DNA of 64,000 bases, from assembly GCA_009792885.1 (NCBI GenBank), contig WMCF01000015.1, positions 14,841,667 through 14,905,666 on the forward strand, in the 5' to 3' direction. The DNA comes from Eremophila alpestris peregrina. Taxonomy: Eukaryota > Chordata > Aves > Passeriformes > Alaudidae. The position numbers were made by a program, and so were the translations under genes. The notes beneath the pieces are model-generated. The model was given only the letters and a program-made list of their open reading frames with translations, did no database searches and was not told the origin of the DNA. Each line of letters starts with the position of its first letter. The stretch's first letter is position 1. Positions 13,421-25,491 of the stretch are shown here, piece after piece.

Positions 13421-13426
13421 TGGCAC
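13421..13426. repeat. target-site duplication, left copy (TGGCAC)
   Basis: Six bases TGGCAC immediately before the LTR, repeated exactly immediately after it. A 6-bp duplication is usual for alpharetroviral and betaretroviral-like (class II) integrases. Confidence 0.85.
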
Positions 13427-13581
13427 TGTGGCAGACTGCCTCTGCCCCAAGAGGCGGAGATGTGGGGTGCAGTCCTGTCAGTTTGGACCCCTAAGTTCCC
13501 TTTCCTTAGACCCCACCCTCTTGCAGTCCCTGCTCCTCTTGTAATTGGACCCTGACCCTAAACTCTGCCCTGGATGTGCCC

Positions 13582-13588
13582 TATAAAA
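13582..13588 (+). promoter_or_regulatory. LTR TATA box
   Basis: TATAAAA lies about 155 bases into the LTR and 112 bases before the AATAAA, the expected position for the U3 promoter. Whether it is still active is unknown. Confidence 0.7.
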
Positions 13589-13693
13589 CCTGCCATCCCA
13601 GTCTTGTTAGGGTTCTTGTCCCCGCGTTGTATCCAGGGGTTGCTGCAAGTTTATGTTTCTGCTAGGCTTCGGTGTATAATTTTTGTTCTTGTT

Positions 13694-13699
13694 AATAAA
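13694..13699 (+). terminator. LTR polyadenylation signal AATAAA
   Basis: AATAAA lies downstream of the TATA box. It is followed about 35-45 bases later by a T-rich tract (TTGTTCTTTTTT) that fits a downstream cleavage element at the R/U5 boundary. Confidence 0.7.
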
Positions 13700-13834
13700 C
13701 GGACTCTTGGATCTTCTGGACAAGAACCCGTCTTGTTCTTTTTTCCGACATTGGCCATAGGTGACTGTGTGAAGCACCAGAGCCTGGGGGAATCCCCAGC
13801 TTGTCGCGGCACCAGCGCGCAGCGGGCGGCGACA

Positions 13835-13840
13835 TGGCAC
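13835..13840. repeat. target-site duplication, right copy (TGGCAC)
   Basis: An exact copy of the hexamer at 13,421-13,426, directly abutting the terminal CA of the LTR. Confidence 0.85.
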
Positions 13841-16524
13841 CTGAGCCAGAGTACAAAAGTGAAGGAAACTCTCAGCTCTCCATAGCGTGGCCAGGACCTC
13901 ACACAAATCCATGTTCCTGATTTCCGGAATAATTCAGTGAATATCTCATGGTTAAAATCTCCCCTAAAAGCTGATGGCAAATGCAAATCTATCAGATCCA
14001 CAAGACCTTGCTACCTGCTGTGTCATAGTCATTTACACCTCTCTGACATCACTAATACAGAAATAAACCAGGTCCATCAGATTTGTATGAAAACCAATAA
14101 TATACGTTGGAACTAAGGAATTTAACAGAACAATATGTTTCAACAAAACAACTGTTTCAATCCAGCAGAAGCAACAGGAAATAATTTATTTTAGAAAAAA
14201 AAAATTTTCTATTAAAAACATTTTTAAAACTCATAACAATTTGAGTAAATGTGAAAGGAACTCTTTAGTCAGAACTCAGGAAATGAGAAAATGGATGATT
14301 TAAGTTACAGAACCTATAAACTTGGCCTCCTTGAAGTTACCAAAGCTAGCAGAGAATCTGATGATAAAAGGGATAATTTAGAAGACTAAGAAAATATGGT
14401 AAAATGAAAAACAGGGTCAAAAGCTACATTAAAGCAGTTATTGCTCAACTTGCTGCTGTGCAATATGTTAATATATCACAAACTTTACCTGCAGTTTTGT
14501 GAATTTAGCAAAAACAAGAGGATGTAATTCTGAAATATTCAGATCAAATGGATACATCAGAGACCTGGATATTTGATCTGGGCATTATTTTAAAACCAGA
14601 AATGGTGTTGTGGGGTCCAGGATGATCTGGTTTCAACAAAACTCTGGATACAGACCTTGTGCCACATGCACAGCCTGTCCTACTGCAGTGGCCTCCTGTC
14701 ACATCTGGCAAATCTTGTCTGCATGTCATCTAACTTGACCACAGGCCTGAGGCTGCACAGCTACCCCTGTCAGACTCAGGGTCTGGTGCTGCCCATGTTG
14801 TAATGACAGACAGGCAGGGTAAGTGTGCTAAAAGACATTCAGGTCTTAAAGTTAGGAGTGACCAAGCCTGACTTGTAACCATCTGTTGGACTCTGGCTAC
14901 CTCTGTAGTCAATGGACAAAGCCGCAGATAGGTCTGCCTGTGGCTAACTGTGGACATAATTGCTAGATTGTGACATCCTTCCCCACATCCACTGAACCTC
15001 TGTGGGTTGCAAAGGGTCTGGCAGCCTTGTCTGCTACCCCTCTAAGTCATTCAATGTTCTTCTGACAATGAAGGATGTCCTAACAGCCATCACCTCAGTC
15101 TGGCTTCGGTACAAAGGCAAGTGATCTGAACATGGTTCACGTCTATGCTAGAATAAAATAGAAAAGGTTCAGGTGCCCAGCTGCTGTACCTCAAGCCAAA
15201 TTGGATGGACAATGTCCACAGTGCTTTGCACAGGACCCTATAAAGCAGTCTTGTTTGGGAGAGAGCTGGCTGAGACAAATCATCAGATGAGCCATTTGGA
15301 TGATCAAAGATGAAATGTTTGACCTTGTTCCCTGATAACACAGACCCATAAAATCTAATCAGTTATGCAACACAGCCCACAGACTGATGTAATATTCCCT
15401 GTAGGAAAAAAAGGCGAAAAAGTCAGATCTACCTGGAAGGTCAAAGTCTGCATTCTAAACATTAACTTATGATACAGCTTACAGTGTTTATTAACACCTC
15501 TATAAATATTGAGAGATTCTCACACAGTCAAGATAGTTTCAGTAGCACTTACATTATGAAAGACATCTCTGAAGCTTTACAGAAAACCATGACCTTGCCT
15601 TGCAAACTTCTACTTTTTTGTGCTAATGGACAGATATGTTTTTTACTTCCACCTGCTCCCTTTTAGAGGAGGCTATGCTTGCTACACTGCAAAAGAGCTA
15701 ATGAAGACATTCCTATATCTAATTCTGGCTAAACGGATGAACCAGATGACTCAGAGTCTTTGGTTGCTGCAATTTTGTTAAGCTCATCAATGGCAACATC
15801 TGTTTCTTGAGTGCCTGAAGCAGGAAATATTTTCTTTCCTTTTTTGGTTATCAGAATTATTTATAAGAGGAGGGGGGAGGTAGAGAGTTGGCTCCATGGT
15901 GTCACAGCTACAATATTACTGGCACTTCAATTATTTCATCCAAAGATTGTTCACGTCTTTATGCTGAACATCAGTGAAGGCCAGGCCACTGTGGGTGGAG
16001 GGAAACAGTGACAGTTCCACCAACAATTTCCATCTGATGAATCTTCATCCAACATGGAAGTGGTCTATCTCCTAGTTTGAAGAACAGGAAAATTCTCCTG
16101 TAGTTTTAACAGTGAATTGACACAGAAGTCACATCCCTTTCTCAAACCATGTCAGCTTCTATCTTCTTCAGAGGAAAGGGTACAAGACAATGAGGATGCA
16201 GAGGTTGATGCTGAAAGCAGCATGGCACAGGCCCTCCTTCAGCAACAGCCATGCAGATCTAGTCCCAGTCCTGCCTTGAATGTCTAATACAGACAAGTGG
16301 ACCAGTCATTAAGTAAGAGACAGACAGAGGACTTCTTTCATATAAAGAAATGAAAATGTTGATGCAAACAGTTCTAGTGTGACTACTCAAGGAATAGCTC
16401 ACCTGTGTGAGAAGGAAATCCCTAATTCAACAACATACTGAAAACAAACAGGTAAGCAGGAGTCCTTCCCTGTATTCTGACCACTACTGCCCATGAGCAC
16501 TTGGACTCTTCCAAGTCTTCTCAC
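13841..16524. other. unique non-coding DNA, possibly with old unclassified repeat
   Basis: No gene is recognised. The part from about 14,560 to 15,340 is more G+C-rich than its surroundings and has a repeat-like feel (GTGTTGTGGGGTCCAGG, CCCTATAAAGCAG), but I could not assign it to a family or find its ends. Confidence 0.45.
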
Positions 16525-16592
16525 TGTATGGATAGCAGTGGTACATCAAGCACCAAGGAAAGGCCCCTTAGTCTGCTCTTGTCTGTTTATAC
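16525..16592 (+). repeat. 68-bp artefactual duplication, left copy
   Basis: 68 bases from TGTATGGATAGCAG to CTGTTTATAC, identical to 16,633-16,700. Only one copy is probably real, since the intervening 38 bases are library adapter. Confidence 0.93.
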
Positions 16593-16630
16593 CTGTCTCT
16601 TATACACATCTAGATGTGTATAAGAGACAG
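16593..16630. other. Nextera mate-pair junction adapter (assembly contamination)
   Basis: The 19-nt Tn5 mosaic-end sequence CTGTCTCTTATACACATCT is followed directly by its exact reverse complement, a perfect 38-bp palindrome. This is the circularisation junction used in Nextera mate-pair libraries. It lies between two identical 68-bp copies of genomic sequence, as expected when an untrimmed junction read is built into a contig. Read in frame it gives the tell-tale spurious peptide VSYTHLDVYKRQ. It is not a biological insertion. Confidence 0.98.
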
Positions 16631-16632
16631 CT

Positions 16633-16700
16633 TGTATGGATAGCAGTGGTACATCAAGCACCAAGGAAAGGCCCCTTAGTCTGCTCTTGTCTGTTTATAC
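16633..16700 (+). repeat. 68-bp artefactual duplication, right copy
   Basis: Identical to 16,525-16,592 over all 68 bases. Two bases (CT) separate it from the adapter. Genomic sequence continues normally after 16,700 (TGAGTGCAGG), so the true locus probably lacks 16,525-16,632. Confidence 0.93.
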
Positions 16701-18863
16701 TGAGTGCAGGAACCACAATGAAAGAAAGGAGCACCAGAAAGTGGTTGAGACGTAGGAGGGCTTGTCTGGGAGAGCTGAGCAAGGAGAGGCACACATGAAT
16801 CAAAAATAATCATCCACTTTACTAAAATCCAGTCACAGGGCCTCCTGTGTCCAGGGGGAGAATAGATAAGCTGGTATTGGAGGCATGACCAAGGGATACA
16901 GCTCTCTAGCAGATATGAAAAATAACTCTGTGCCTAGTAAGGCAGTCCAAAGGTGTCTTTTGTCACACATACATGGGCCAGCCCCCAAAATGTGAGGCAT
17001 GACTTCTATTCTTTCCTCCTTTGAAATTCATCCAAAATCCACACTCTCACCCCAGTGCCACAAGAATGTCAGAACCTGTTCTAGGTAGGAGATACTAAGA
17101 GTAGAGCTGACAGAAGGGGCTCTAAACCTTATTTACCCTCCTCTCACCCACGCCGAAGCAGTGCCACACAGTGAGATTAGACACATTCCTCCTGATAGTG
17201 GCTGTAATGAGAAACAAGAAGTAATGAGGTGATTTATTATCCCCTGTCTCTCTCAAAGACCTCAACATGCTGGCTCTGTCCTGTACTCTTCTGCAGCTGA
17301 TTTCAGAGGGGCAGAACTCACTCTTTTATCTGCAGCAAAATATCCTGCCTGTTCCCCAGCACAAAGAAATGAGGAGGTGAGGCAAGTTGCCAGGTTCTCA
17401 GAACTTTCCCTCATAAAACCAATATATGTTCTTACTGTTCTTCTAGATTACAAAAGTTGGAAAGGAGAAGAGGGAACAGTAAATTGCACAGCGCATTTTA
17501 TGGAATGGAAAATGCAGCGCGACTGCTGCAGTGAAGTTTGTTTAGCCCATAAACATGTCATGGCTTGATGGAGTGCACAATAGTCACTCAAATGAGTCAA
17601 GACTCCCCAGGAGGACTTTCCACCGAGTTCAGCATGGTTTACCAAATTTGATGGAGAATGAAGAACTGTGGATTGGTTTCAGTGACTAACTATCCCCTGG
17701 CTTCAGACTCTCCATCTCTTAACTGCTAACACTCTTTTGCACTCCCAGGTGCCCCAAAGTCTTGGAGTAAGAGTTCCTGTTGTGCCAAACCTTGTACAAA
17801 CAGAAATGAACAAACAAGCCTTGTCCTGAAGACATCATGAGGCTATCTTCAGATTTTTTCTATGCTTTAAACAATGTGCCTGAACAGAATCTAAGGAAGG
17901 GATGAGATACTTAATGTAGAATTTAGAACTTGCTCAGGATACATTAAATTCTTAGGCTTTCATGCTAGAATGCTTTCTTCACCCTTGATCCTCTTGATTT
18001 CTTTGAGGCTCCTGGTGAATAAAGGTGTAATAGAGCCAAGTCATGCTGCTGAAAGGCAGGCACCAAGTGTCCCTGGTGATATTGATGGTACTGCTGAGCA
18101 TACAAGTAATAGCAGGATAGCCAGGCTGGTCTTGCTGGGTAGGCAACTCTCTAAAAGAATGTTGTTAGTACAACCATGGTATGGTGCAAACTTTAATTGG
18201 TGTTTGTTCTGTCTCACACTGTGTGGGACAACCAAAACAGGGTCAGCAACTCAGGCTGCCTCCAACCCACAGCTGCCAGGGTCCAACTTCTGATATCACT
18301 GATGGGAAAAAAGTCACAATAACTGATAAATGTGTCTCATTTATCAACCTGGTTCAGTGGCTGCTTGAAGTTATGAAAAATGCCTCCAGTGTTCACTGGA
18401 TTAATCTTTGTAAATCCTGCAGGGTCTGATGATACTGAAAATGGCCCACAGTACCTCGCTTAAATGAGGCAGCATGTCACTCCAGCTTATAATCACAAAT
18501 GATGATGATAAGCCCAGTGGCCTTCTTCATTAGAAATAAAAGTTCCATAATGTGGATCTGGGAACCCAAGCAGTTTTTCATGTTCTAAGTTACAATTAAA
18601 ATAAGCAGAGGTAACAAGCTTGAATTTCAAAACAACTCACAGAAAAAAAACCCCAACAGTCCTTCTCTCAATACAGAAGACTATTCTGGGAGACATCCTA
18701 AAAATGAATCTGTTTGTCTCACCTACAGTGTTTATCTCATGCTGATTTGCAAAAAGAAAAAGCACTATTTAAGTAAAAGGTAACTTAAAATACTTTTGTT
18801 AATTCTTCAGGAAATTATTTTTTAGTCTCTTAGGGCTGCTTTCTTTCCTCTGACTCTCTCTTA
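16701..18863. other. unique non-coding DNA
   Basis: No recognisable gene, repeat or RNA. Only short frames without similarity to known proteins are present. Confidence 0.5.
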
Positions 18864-18968
18864 GGCTCAGGTTGGATGAGGGTCTGAGCAACCCAGTCTA
18901 GTTGAGGATGCCCCTGCTCATTGCAGAGGGGGTCCCTCCCAACCCACACAGTTCTATGGCTCTGTGTA
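18864..18968 (+). mobile_element. CR1 LINE 3'-end fragment
   Basis: GGCTCAGGTTGGATGAGG, then GAGCAACCCAGTCTAGTTGAG and GGTCCCTCCCAACCCA, ending CAGTTCTATGGCTCTGTG. This follows the avian CR1 3' untranslated region in order (GGCCAGGTTGGATGGGG / AGCAACCTGGTCTAG / GGTCCCTTCCAACCC / ATTCTATGATTCTATG). About 20 bases of the usual 'TTGGAACTAGATGATC' part are missing. It is an old, 5'-truncated copy on the plus strand. Confidence 0.85.
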
Positions 18969-21589
18969 TGTGGCCAACAGGTTTAGTCTGACACCTGGTG
19001 CTGTTTTTTGCTCTGCAGCAAGGATATGAAGGAGAAACCACATATTCCCTGGTTATGGCTTCCTTAATCCAGCCATACAGTTAATCAGTGTTTGGGGTCT
19101 ACTTTGACAGACAGGCTATAAGACACACCTGAAATGTGTCACAAGGGCTTGGGAGGACAATTTTGGGCCACCACTGAGCTGGTTTGGTCAGAGTGACCAG
19201 TCCAGCACAGCGTCAGCACATGTCCTGGCTCAGTCCCAGCAGAGCTGTGGCTGCATTAGGCTGGTGCTGTGCCCAGAGTAATTAGATCTGCCTCTGAAGA
19301 AGAATAAGGAGCCTGGGCCAACTGACAGGGCAATGTAATTGTACTTCTTCTGGAGCTAATTCAGGGACCACAGCATTAGACTGAATTGTGTAGCCCAGAT
19401 ATTTCAGAAGTTACTCACTTTGAATTATCTTTGACAAGAACTCACAAGGGAGACATTTAGCGCTGCAGTTGTAGGTTCCATCCATCTCTTCCTCTTGCTT
19501 CTATTAGCAATGCCTCCTCTAGTGTTTTCCATTCCAGTCCCAAAACCTATAGTGCAGCCAAAGGATCCTTACAAACCCTCCAATCTCCAGTCTCCATCAG
19601 GAGGCAAGACTCTTTCAGAGGGTATCTGACACATTCTCCCATTCAACCTTGGGAAAGAGCTTACTCAGGCATTTTCAGGATTGCAGAATGGGGAGGTACA
19701 CCATTAAAGAAATGAAAATGAATGGTGTCAAGCACAATGGAATCAGGTTAGGTTAATGATATTGGAAGGTCATTATTAATTTTTGCTGCCTTTTCAGAGT
19801 TCTTTTATTTTTTTCCAAAGCAGCTTAGATGTGTTACTATGATAAGCACAGCATAAATGTTCAGTCAGACAGTCAGACACTGTACCTTCACCTTATTACG
19901 TGTGACTGAGACTGCAAACAGCTCAGATCAATCTCAGAGATATTAAATTAGAGCTGAATCTCACTCCATCTCCCATACAAAATGAGCTGAGCTAAATCTG
20001 AGATAATGCCCATATCAAGAGATATTACAAACCATATTCTATTGGGTGAAGATTTATTTTTAGTTTTTCCACAGAATATTTCTGGTTATATGAACAATGG
20101 GAAGGAAGAGAAATTCTCAGCATTAGAAATGCATTGAATCTGTACATGCATTATGTAGCAGATAGGGGTTCTGTCTTTAAGACAGGACCAAATAATGATT
20201 CTTGCATAATGTAACTATATGACAACTAAAAAGAAACCCAGGGTTGAAATGGGAAGCAGAGAATATTACAGAATCACAATAACAAGGTCATTTGAAAATG
20301 AGGGCAAGTAAGTAAGCAACTAAAGGAAAGAAAATTAGATATAATGAAAAGAAAGGAAGCATTCATTATGGGGTGGGTGCAGAGCAAGGAATAAGTTAAA
20401 TTCCTAAACTAAATTGGCACATCCAGGCAATTTTCTCTCTCTGCAGGTTTGAAAAGGCTTCTCCCATTCCCCACATCATTACTGCAGTTCTTAGGGGCAG
20501 AAAAGGACCTTGTGTCATAATCACTGAGCTGAGCATCATTGTCATCATCACGACAATAAAATTGGTTTAGGACATCTCAAAAGGTTCACTGATCATTTTC
20601 TGGCTACCCCTGTAATGAAAGTAGAGCAGAGACAGGTTATAGGCTAACATTCTGTCCTAGGCCCACCCAAACTGTCTATTGCTAAAATCTCTTTTGGCAT
20701 ATTTTTGTCTTTTTGTTCTACTATTTTCCTGACATTTTCTGGGCACAGATGGAGTGAGGGACAGCTTGGATGTGTGCATGCCTTTCTGACAAGTGAGGGG
20801 AAAGGTTTGCTATGTGGACATGGATTGCACCGTGTCACTTGGCCTCAGGACCAGAGTGCGTTCCTCAGTCTGTTTTATTTGGTACTGCAAAATGAAGCCT
20901 TTGAGAATCATAGAGGTCAAACAAGGTACCAGAAGATAGGAAAAAAAGAGAATTGTAGTTATTCTCCTTAAACAGGGAAAAGATCAGTCAACATCATTTC
21001 CTGGAAAAAATCCAGAACAAATAAATGACTGCACTATGTATAAGGACCTGAAGGGTAACGAGATAAATAATAGTCCACTGGGATTCATCACAAGCAGATT
21101 GAATTATACCAATTTAGCTTCTGTCTATACCAAAATCTCATAGTTAGAGTTGAAGCAGGTAATTTAACATATTTTTATCTGAATTCTCTCTCATATAGCT
21201 TTCTCATTAAAAAATCTACATGACTGTCCATCCTACACTTGACTGTCCATTAGCAGAAAATGCTCAATAACTGCATTATTGAGGAGCATCTTCTGGTTTG
21301 GTTTCATGCCAAAGAAAATCAGGTCATATACCTCAAGACTGCTCTGTAATACAAAATAAAACATTAACATGTTTTATATGGGGATAAAGTCAACCACTTC
21401 AAAAGTATTCTTGTAACAGCATAAATAGTAATGTGCATGTATAGTGCTGGGCATCATAAACTGAAACATAGTTTACATTTAAAAATGGGAGCCATCAGAT
21501 CAGGCTTTACATGCAGAGGAACAGCTTCCAAGGCATACTGTTTTGTTCCACTTTTTGTAAGAACTCAGCTGAAGCTGTCTATTTAGTTC
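18969..21589. other. unique non-coding DNA
   Basis: No gene is recognised. A small CAGTCAGA direct repeat lies near 19,862-19,878, and a micro-duplication of TGACTGTCCAT lies at 21,221 and 21,240. Otherwise nothing stands out. Confidence 0.5.
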
Positions 21590-21930
21590 TGGGTATCAGA
21601 AAGAAAAAGCAGAGACAGTCTAGAAGAAAGTGATATTGAAAGCGTGACCTCTTGGGAAAGATTAGAGGACTTGAGATTGTTTAACTTAAAAACTGACTGG
21701 GGACATGACAACAAACCACAAACATTTTTAGAGAGAAGAGAATAATCTGTTCCTTCTTCCTATAATAGATAGCACAAACAAGAATAACAGGAAAAGTCTC
21801 CTGAATCTATGCATAGGGAAGCGCTTGCACAGATTGCCTGTGGAGATATGGCAGTCACTACCAAGGAGGATCAGTAGCAATTAGACAAGAAGGAGGTATA
21901 AATGACCCTTCCTTAGGCTACGTGGACAGA
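21590..21930 (+). mobile_element. old, decayed CR1 LINE fragment (end of ORF2 to 3' UTR)
   Basis: Segments fit, in order, the end of CR1 ORF2 and its 3' region: AGAGGACTTGAGATTGTTTA (consensus-like 'AGGGAGCTGGGATTGTTCAG'), GACTGGGGACATGACAACAA, AGGAAAAGTCTCCTGAATCT, and GCACAGATTGCCTGTGGAGA ('GCACAGGTTGCCCAGAGAGG'). The copy is heavily diverged and has no open frame. An L3-like relative is the alternative family call. Confidence 0.6.
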
Positions 21931-24900
21931 CTAAGGCAGTTTCTAAATGTCCTTCCCAATCCAGTTTTTCTCTGGCTCTGTGCTCACTCCTCCTGGCTTA
22001 GTGGAATGTGGAACACTATTTTACCCAAATTTCCTTGTTTCAAGCAGTGGAGAGCAGAATGGTTTTTGTCACAGAACAGCTTAGGATGCTTTCCCAGGTT
22101 AGAATCTGAAGTTGTAAAGGTAAAATCGTCCCTAGGAATCCATCTTGCACATCTGACTTCTGTGGAGGTCCCACTCCTCTTGCCACTGCTTTGGGATGGA
22201 AGAGATGCTTTCCTTCTATTTAGATCATGATTTCAAATAAATGTGGTTGTGCTCAGCTAGGAGAGATCATGGAAGTGCAGATCACATGCAAAAATAGAAT
22301 TTTAGGTGCCTTGGAAAATGTGTTGTATGTTTATTTGGGCCTTTTGAGGAAATGTTGAGAAGATTGTGATGAAGACTGGAACCTGCATATGCTGTTCTCA
22401 GGCTGCTGTGCTTCTGTCAAGTGTCTTCAATAGGAGAACATAAGGACAGCTGAGAGTAAAAAAAGCAGAGGTAACTGTAATCACGAGTTACAGTGGCATA
22501 TCCTCAGGGCAAATAAAACAAGCAGCTGACCCCTGACTGCAGTCCTTATATAGAACAGGATAGTTTCTGGATTAATCTAGCTCTAAATAGCTGTTAAATG
22601 CATAATCTTTATGTACAAACCTAGTGTACATGCAGGCTCCAAAGGGGAAATGTGGGTCACTGTGGATCTGCATTATTCCACCTTCCTCTCTAATATGGTA
22701 CAATAAAAGCCTGCTGCAGGAGGACATGGGTTTGAGCTGATCCTTAGGAGCTCAGAGCACTTTGCCCCTTGCAGAATGAATGCCAGACTTCTCACACATC
22801 AGAGGGCAGCTGCTCTTCAGGAACAACATGACATTTAACACTAAGTCAAGAGAAACCCAATGGCCTAAGCAGTGCTGTATTACTGTGTTAATGACTAGAT
22901 GTGCAGTGACATTTAAAAAATGAGCACTGGCTTTTTAGTGCTCTACAAACTCCAAACCTGATTCTTTAAAGCCTCCATGCACAGAATTCACATTGACTTG
23001 TGTATATGGAAGACTAGCCAGGTCAAACCCTGAATAATCACTTGTCATTTCTGATGTTGTTGCTTAGAGCTGGTTTCATATTGTTTTGTTTAGGTAGAAA
23101 CCATTTAAAACTTTTTTGTACTCTGGGTTTTACTGACCTGAGAAGACTAATATTTATAAAACAATTCTTCCAGAAGGGAAACCCTCAGTCTTTTTCATCC
23201 CTCAAGAAACCCCCCAAATCTGAAACAAGCATAACACTGGCAAAATCTACCAACAAAGTAACCACTGAAACAAATAGTCAGTGTTAAAAAGAATATGAGC
23301 CCATTCCAAAACAATTTCTTTTTAGGCAGTCTAGACAGTGTGGCAGCAATAACACAGAGAATTTAGTTTCCCAAGCTGCACCATTTTTTTTTTAACCAGC
23401 CAAAAAGCTCTATAGGCAAGGAGAACATACAGCCAAGTTTTATTTTGTCAGTGCTGTTAATTTTTTATACACAGTGAAATAAATTGTGAAGCTGTAGGTG
23501 CTAGTGAAGCCTGAACCCAATGAACTGGAGAGGTGGGGAAGCTGTGTCTCCTGGCCTCCAGGATTCTGCAGTTTAACTCTGTGATCCATACACTGAAGCC
23601 TGACTGAAATCAGCTTCTCCTGAAGGCAAGATTTGACTTGTCCCTAGAGGAGAAATTCCAGATATGGTAGTGCTCTTTATTTGCTCCTCAATATATTGAG
23701 AGCTGGTAGCTGTGGCATGACTCATCTACTCACAATGTTCGAGGGGCTGGAAATTCCTCTGTTCCATGAAAATAGGGCATGTCCCCTAAGCATCTGGAAA
23801 ACTGACACAGTGGTTTTCCATCAGACAAAATTTTGCTTCTATAAACCAGAACGAATAAAAATGGAAATGCAGGGGTAAGAATGAATGCTGATTTCTAAAA
23901 AAACCAGGGGACTGCAAATATAATTGACTGAAAAGTAAAACACAGAAGCAGTACATCTTAATGTAGTGGTTGATATACTTACAAAATTGATGGTTTTTTT
24001 TAAATAGAGCTTAACACATGTAAACAATCCATAGGGTAAATTCTTATTAGTTGGAAACTTGACCACTAAAAGATGAGTAGTCAATCAGAAGAAACACTAC
24101 AGGACTAGACATCATTACGTGAATGGCAGATGGTCTGAGCAACCTTGCAAAGTTTATGAAAGTTGTTTTCCATCTGAATGAAAATGAAGAGAAAATGTAA
24201 TGAAATGAGTTTGCTTTTTCACAGTCTATGGGTTGTATCCAGCTCTTGCTGAAGTTGATGATGGTTTTGTTCCATGTATAGTGGCCACCTGCTGTAAATG
24301 GTTAGCTGAATTTCAATTTTAGCTATATGTTAGGGAAGAATCTGGAAAGAATCTGGCTCAAGGCTTTCTTTAGAGCAAGGCATTCAATCCAACTTCCCAG
24401 CCATACAAAAAAGACAGCTAATTCATATTTCTGGAGTGCTATTTCCTTCAGGGTGACAATACATCTGGTAGTATGTGCTTGTTCAGCACATTATTACCCT
24501 GGCTTGGCTGGTGTCCCTGGGCAGTGCCCTCTGACAGATGGCATTAGTAATATTAATGTTGAGAAAGAAAGATCACTATTGGCATTAGCTTCCTGTTCTG
24601 TGGAGAGCCTGAAGGTGTGCAAAGGGCTAGAAGGGGATAGAGGGTACTGGTACTCTCTTTCCTCTGGCTCAGGATTAAGGCTGCTGAGGAGGATAAAACC
24701 TGTCATGTGCTGTGCATGGAGCATAAGTCCAGAGAGTTTAAAGTCATGTCCATTGCAAGCACCACATTTATTTATGGTTTAGCAACAGTAGCAAGAATAG
24801 TTGTAATAGACGCAGCCATAGTTGTAGTAGCAGTAGTAGTTATAATAACAAATTGTTATAATAAATTAACTGACTGCCCTTTTTCAAGGGAGATGTTTCA

Positions 24901-25491
24901 TTTGGGCATGGAAAAAGGAGGTCTGAGGGGAGTATGGGGTCTTCTAGCTCTACCACACTAATTGCCCCTATTACTATTTTTATTAATCTGTTTGGTTATT
25001 TCATTAATCTGTTTGGCTACAGCTAGAGTTAATGTTTAAGGCAGTTTTTCTGTTGTGTAGTTCCCCTGGCTGGGACTCCTCCAATTTCTGGAACATTACC
25101 TCAAAGTAGCTTTTGCAGCAGCTTTGAGAATACCTCCCCTGAGATATGCATAATACGTTATTTACTGAGAAATTCCTAAAGAAAAAAACCTGCCCTTTAA
25201 AATAAACTTTACTAGACCTAGGCAAATAGATTTAGAAACGTTAGAGCCAGAGCATTTTTATCTACATGAAAAGATTCTTTTTTTCTTTTTAACAACCAAC
25301 AGCTGTGTTTCAAGGATAAGCCCAGCAGAAGAAAACATGTCCATAGCTGTTAGAGCTACTTTAAAAGGCTACTGCCAATATTTAGCTTTGCCACTTTCTT
25401 CTCAGTGTTTTGGAACTTCAAAATAAAATTATTTCTTTTCTAAATATCCTTTGAACTGCAAAACATACCCTTCAGGATATCCTGCCTAATT
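21931..25491. other. unique non-coding DNA with small simple repeats
   Basis: No gene is recognised. It includes a degenerate GTA/TAG trinucleotide tract at about 24,785-24,870, a GTTATAATAA direct repeat at its end, and a 21-bp-period near-tandem duplication of ATTAATCTGTTTGG starting at 24,982 and 25,003. Confidence 0.5.
24785..24870. repeat. degenerate trinucleotide (GTA/TAG) tract
   Basis: Repeated GTAG/TTGTAAT-like units (AGTTGTAGTAGCAGTAGTAG) run into GTTATAATAACAAATTGTTATAATAA. This is simple-sequence DNA. The apparent Val/Ile-rich reading frame through it is a by-product of the repeat. Confidence 0.7.

Larger units (their letters stand above)
13427..13834 (+). mobile_element. solo LTR of an endogenous retrovirus
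   Basis: A 408-bp long terminal repeat that begins TGTGGCAG and ends GGCGACA, giving the canonical TG...CA ends with TGT/ACA inverted termini. It is bounded on both sides by the identical hexamer TGGCAC. Read on the plus strand it has the expected order: U3, TATAAAA (13,582-13,588), AATAAA (13,694-13,699), then a CpG-dense end near 13,805-13,833. No gag, pol or env sequence and no convincing tRNA primer-binding site follow, so this is a solo LTR left by recombination between the two LTRs of a provirus. The 6-bp duplication suggests a class II (ERVK-like) element. I cannot name the family. Intact duplications and surviving CpGs suggest a fairly young insertion. Confidence 0.88.

Noticed and set aside
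13835..13852. TGGCACCTGAGCCAGAGT after the LTR as a tRNA primer-binding site
   Set aside because: It lacks the TCGAA-type core of a tRNA T-arm complement, and its first six bases are explained by the target-site duplication. No gag/pol follows.
14560..15340. Possible second LTR or old repeat
   Set aside because: No TG...CA ends with flanking duplication and no family match could be found by eye.
16593..16630. Perfect 38-bp palindrome as a Tn5-like transposon or recombination site
   Set aside because: It is exactly the engineered mosaic-end junction of a sequencing library and lies between identical read-derived copies.
16493..16798. 101-codon open frame with an apparent internal repeat
   Set aside because: Its repeat is the artefactual 68-bp duplication and its centre is the adapter-derived peptide VSYTHLDVYKRQ.
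20895..20935. GAGAATCATAGAGGTC as a CR1 3' tail
   Set aside because: The match is too short and not continued by CR1 sequence.
24327..24782. 151-codon open frame
   Set aside because: No recognisable motif or domain. It is overlapped by an opposite-strand frame and is plausible by chance.
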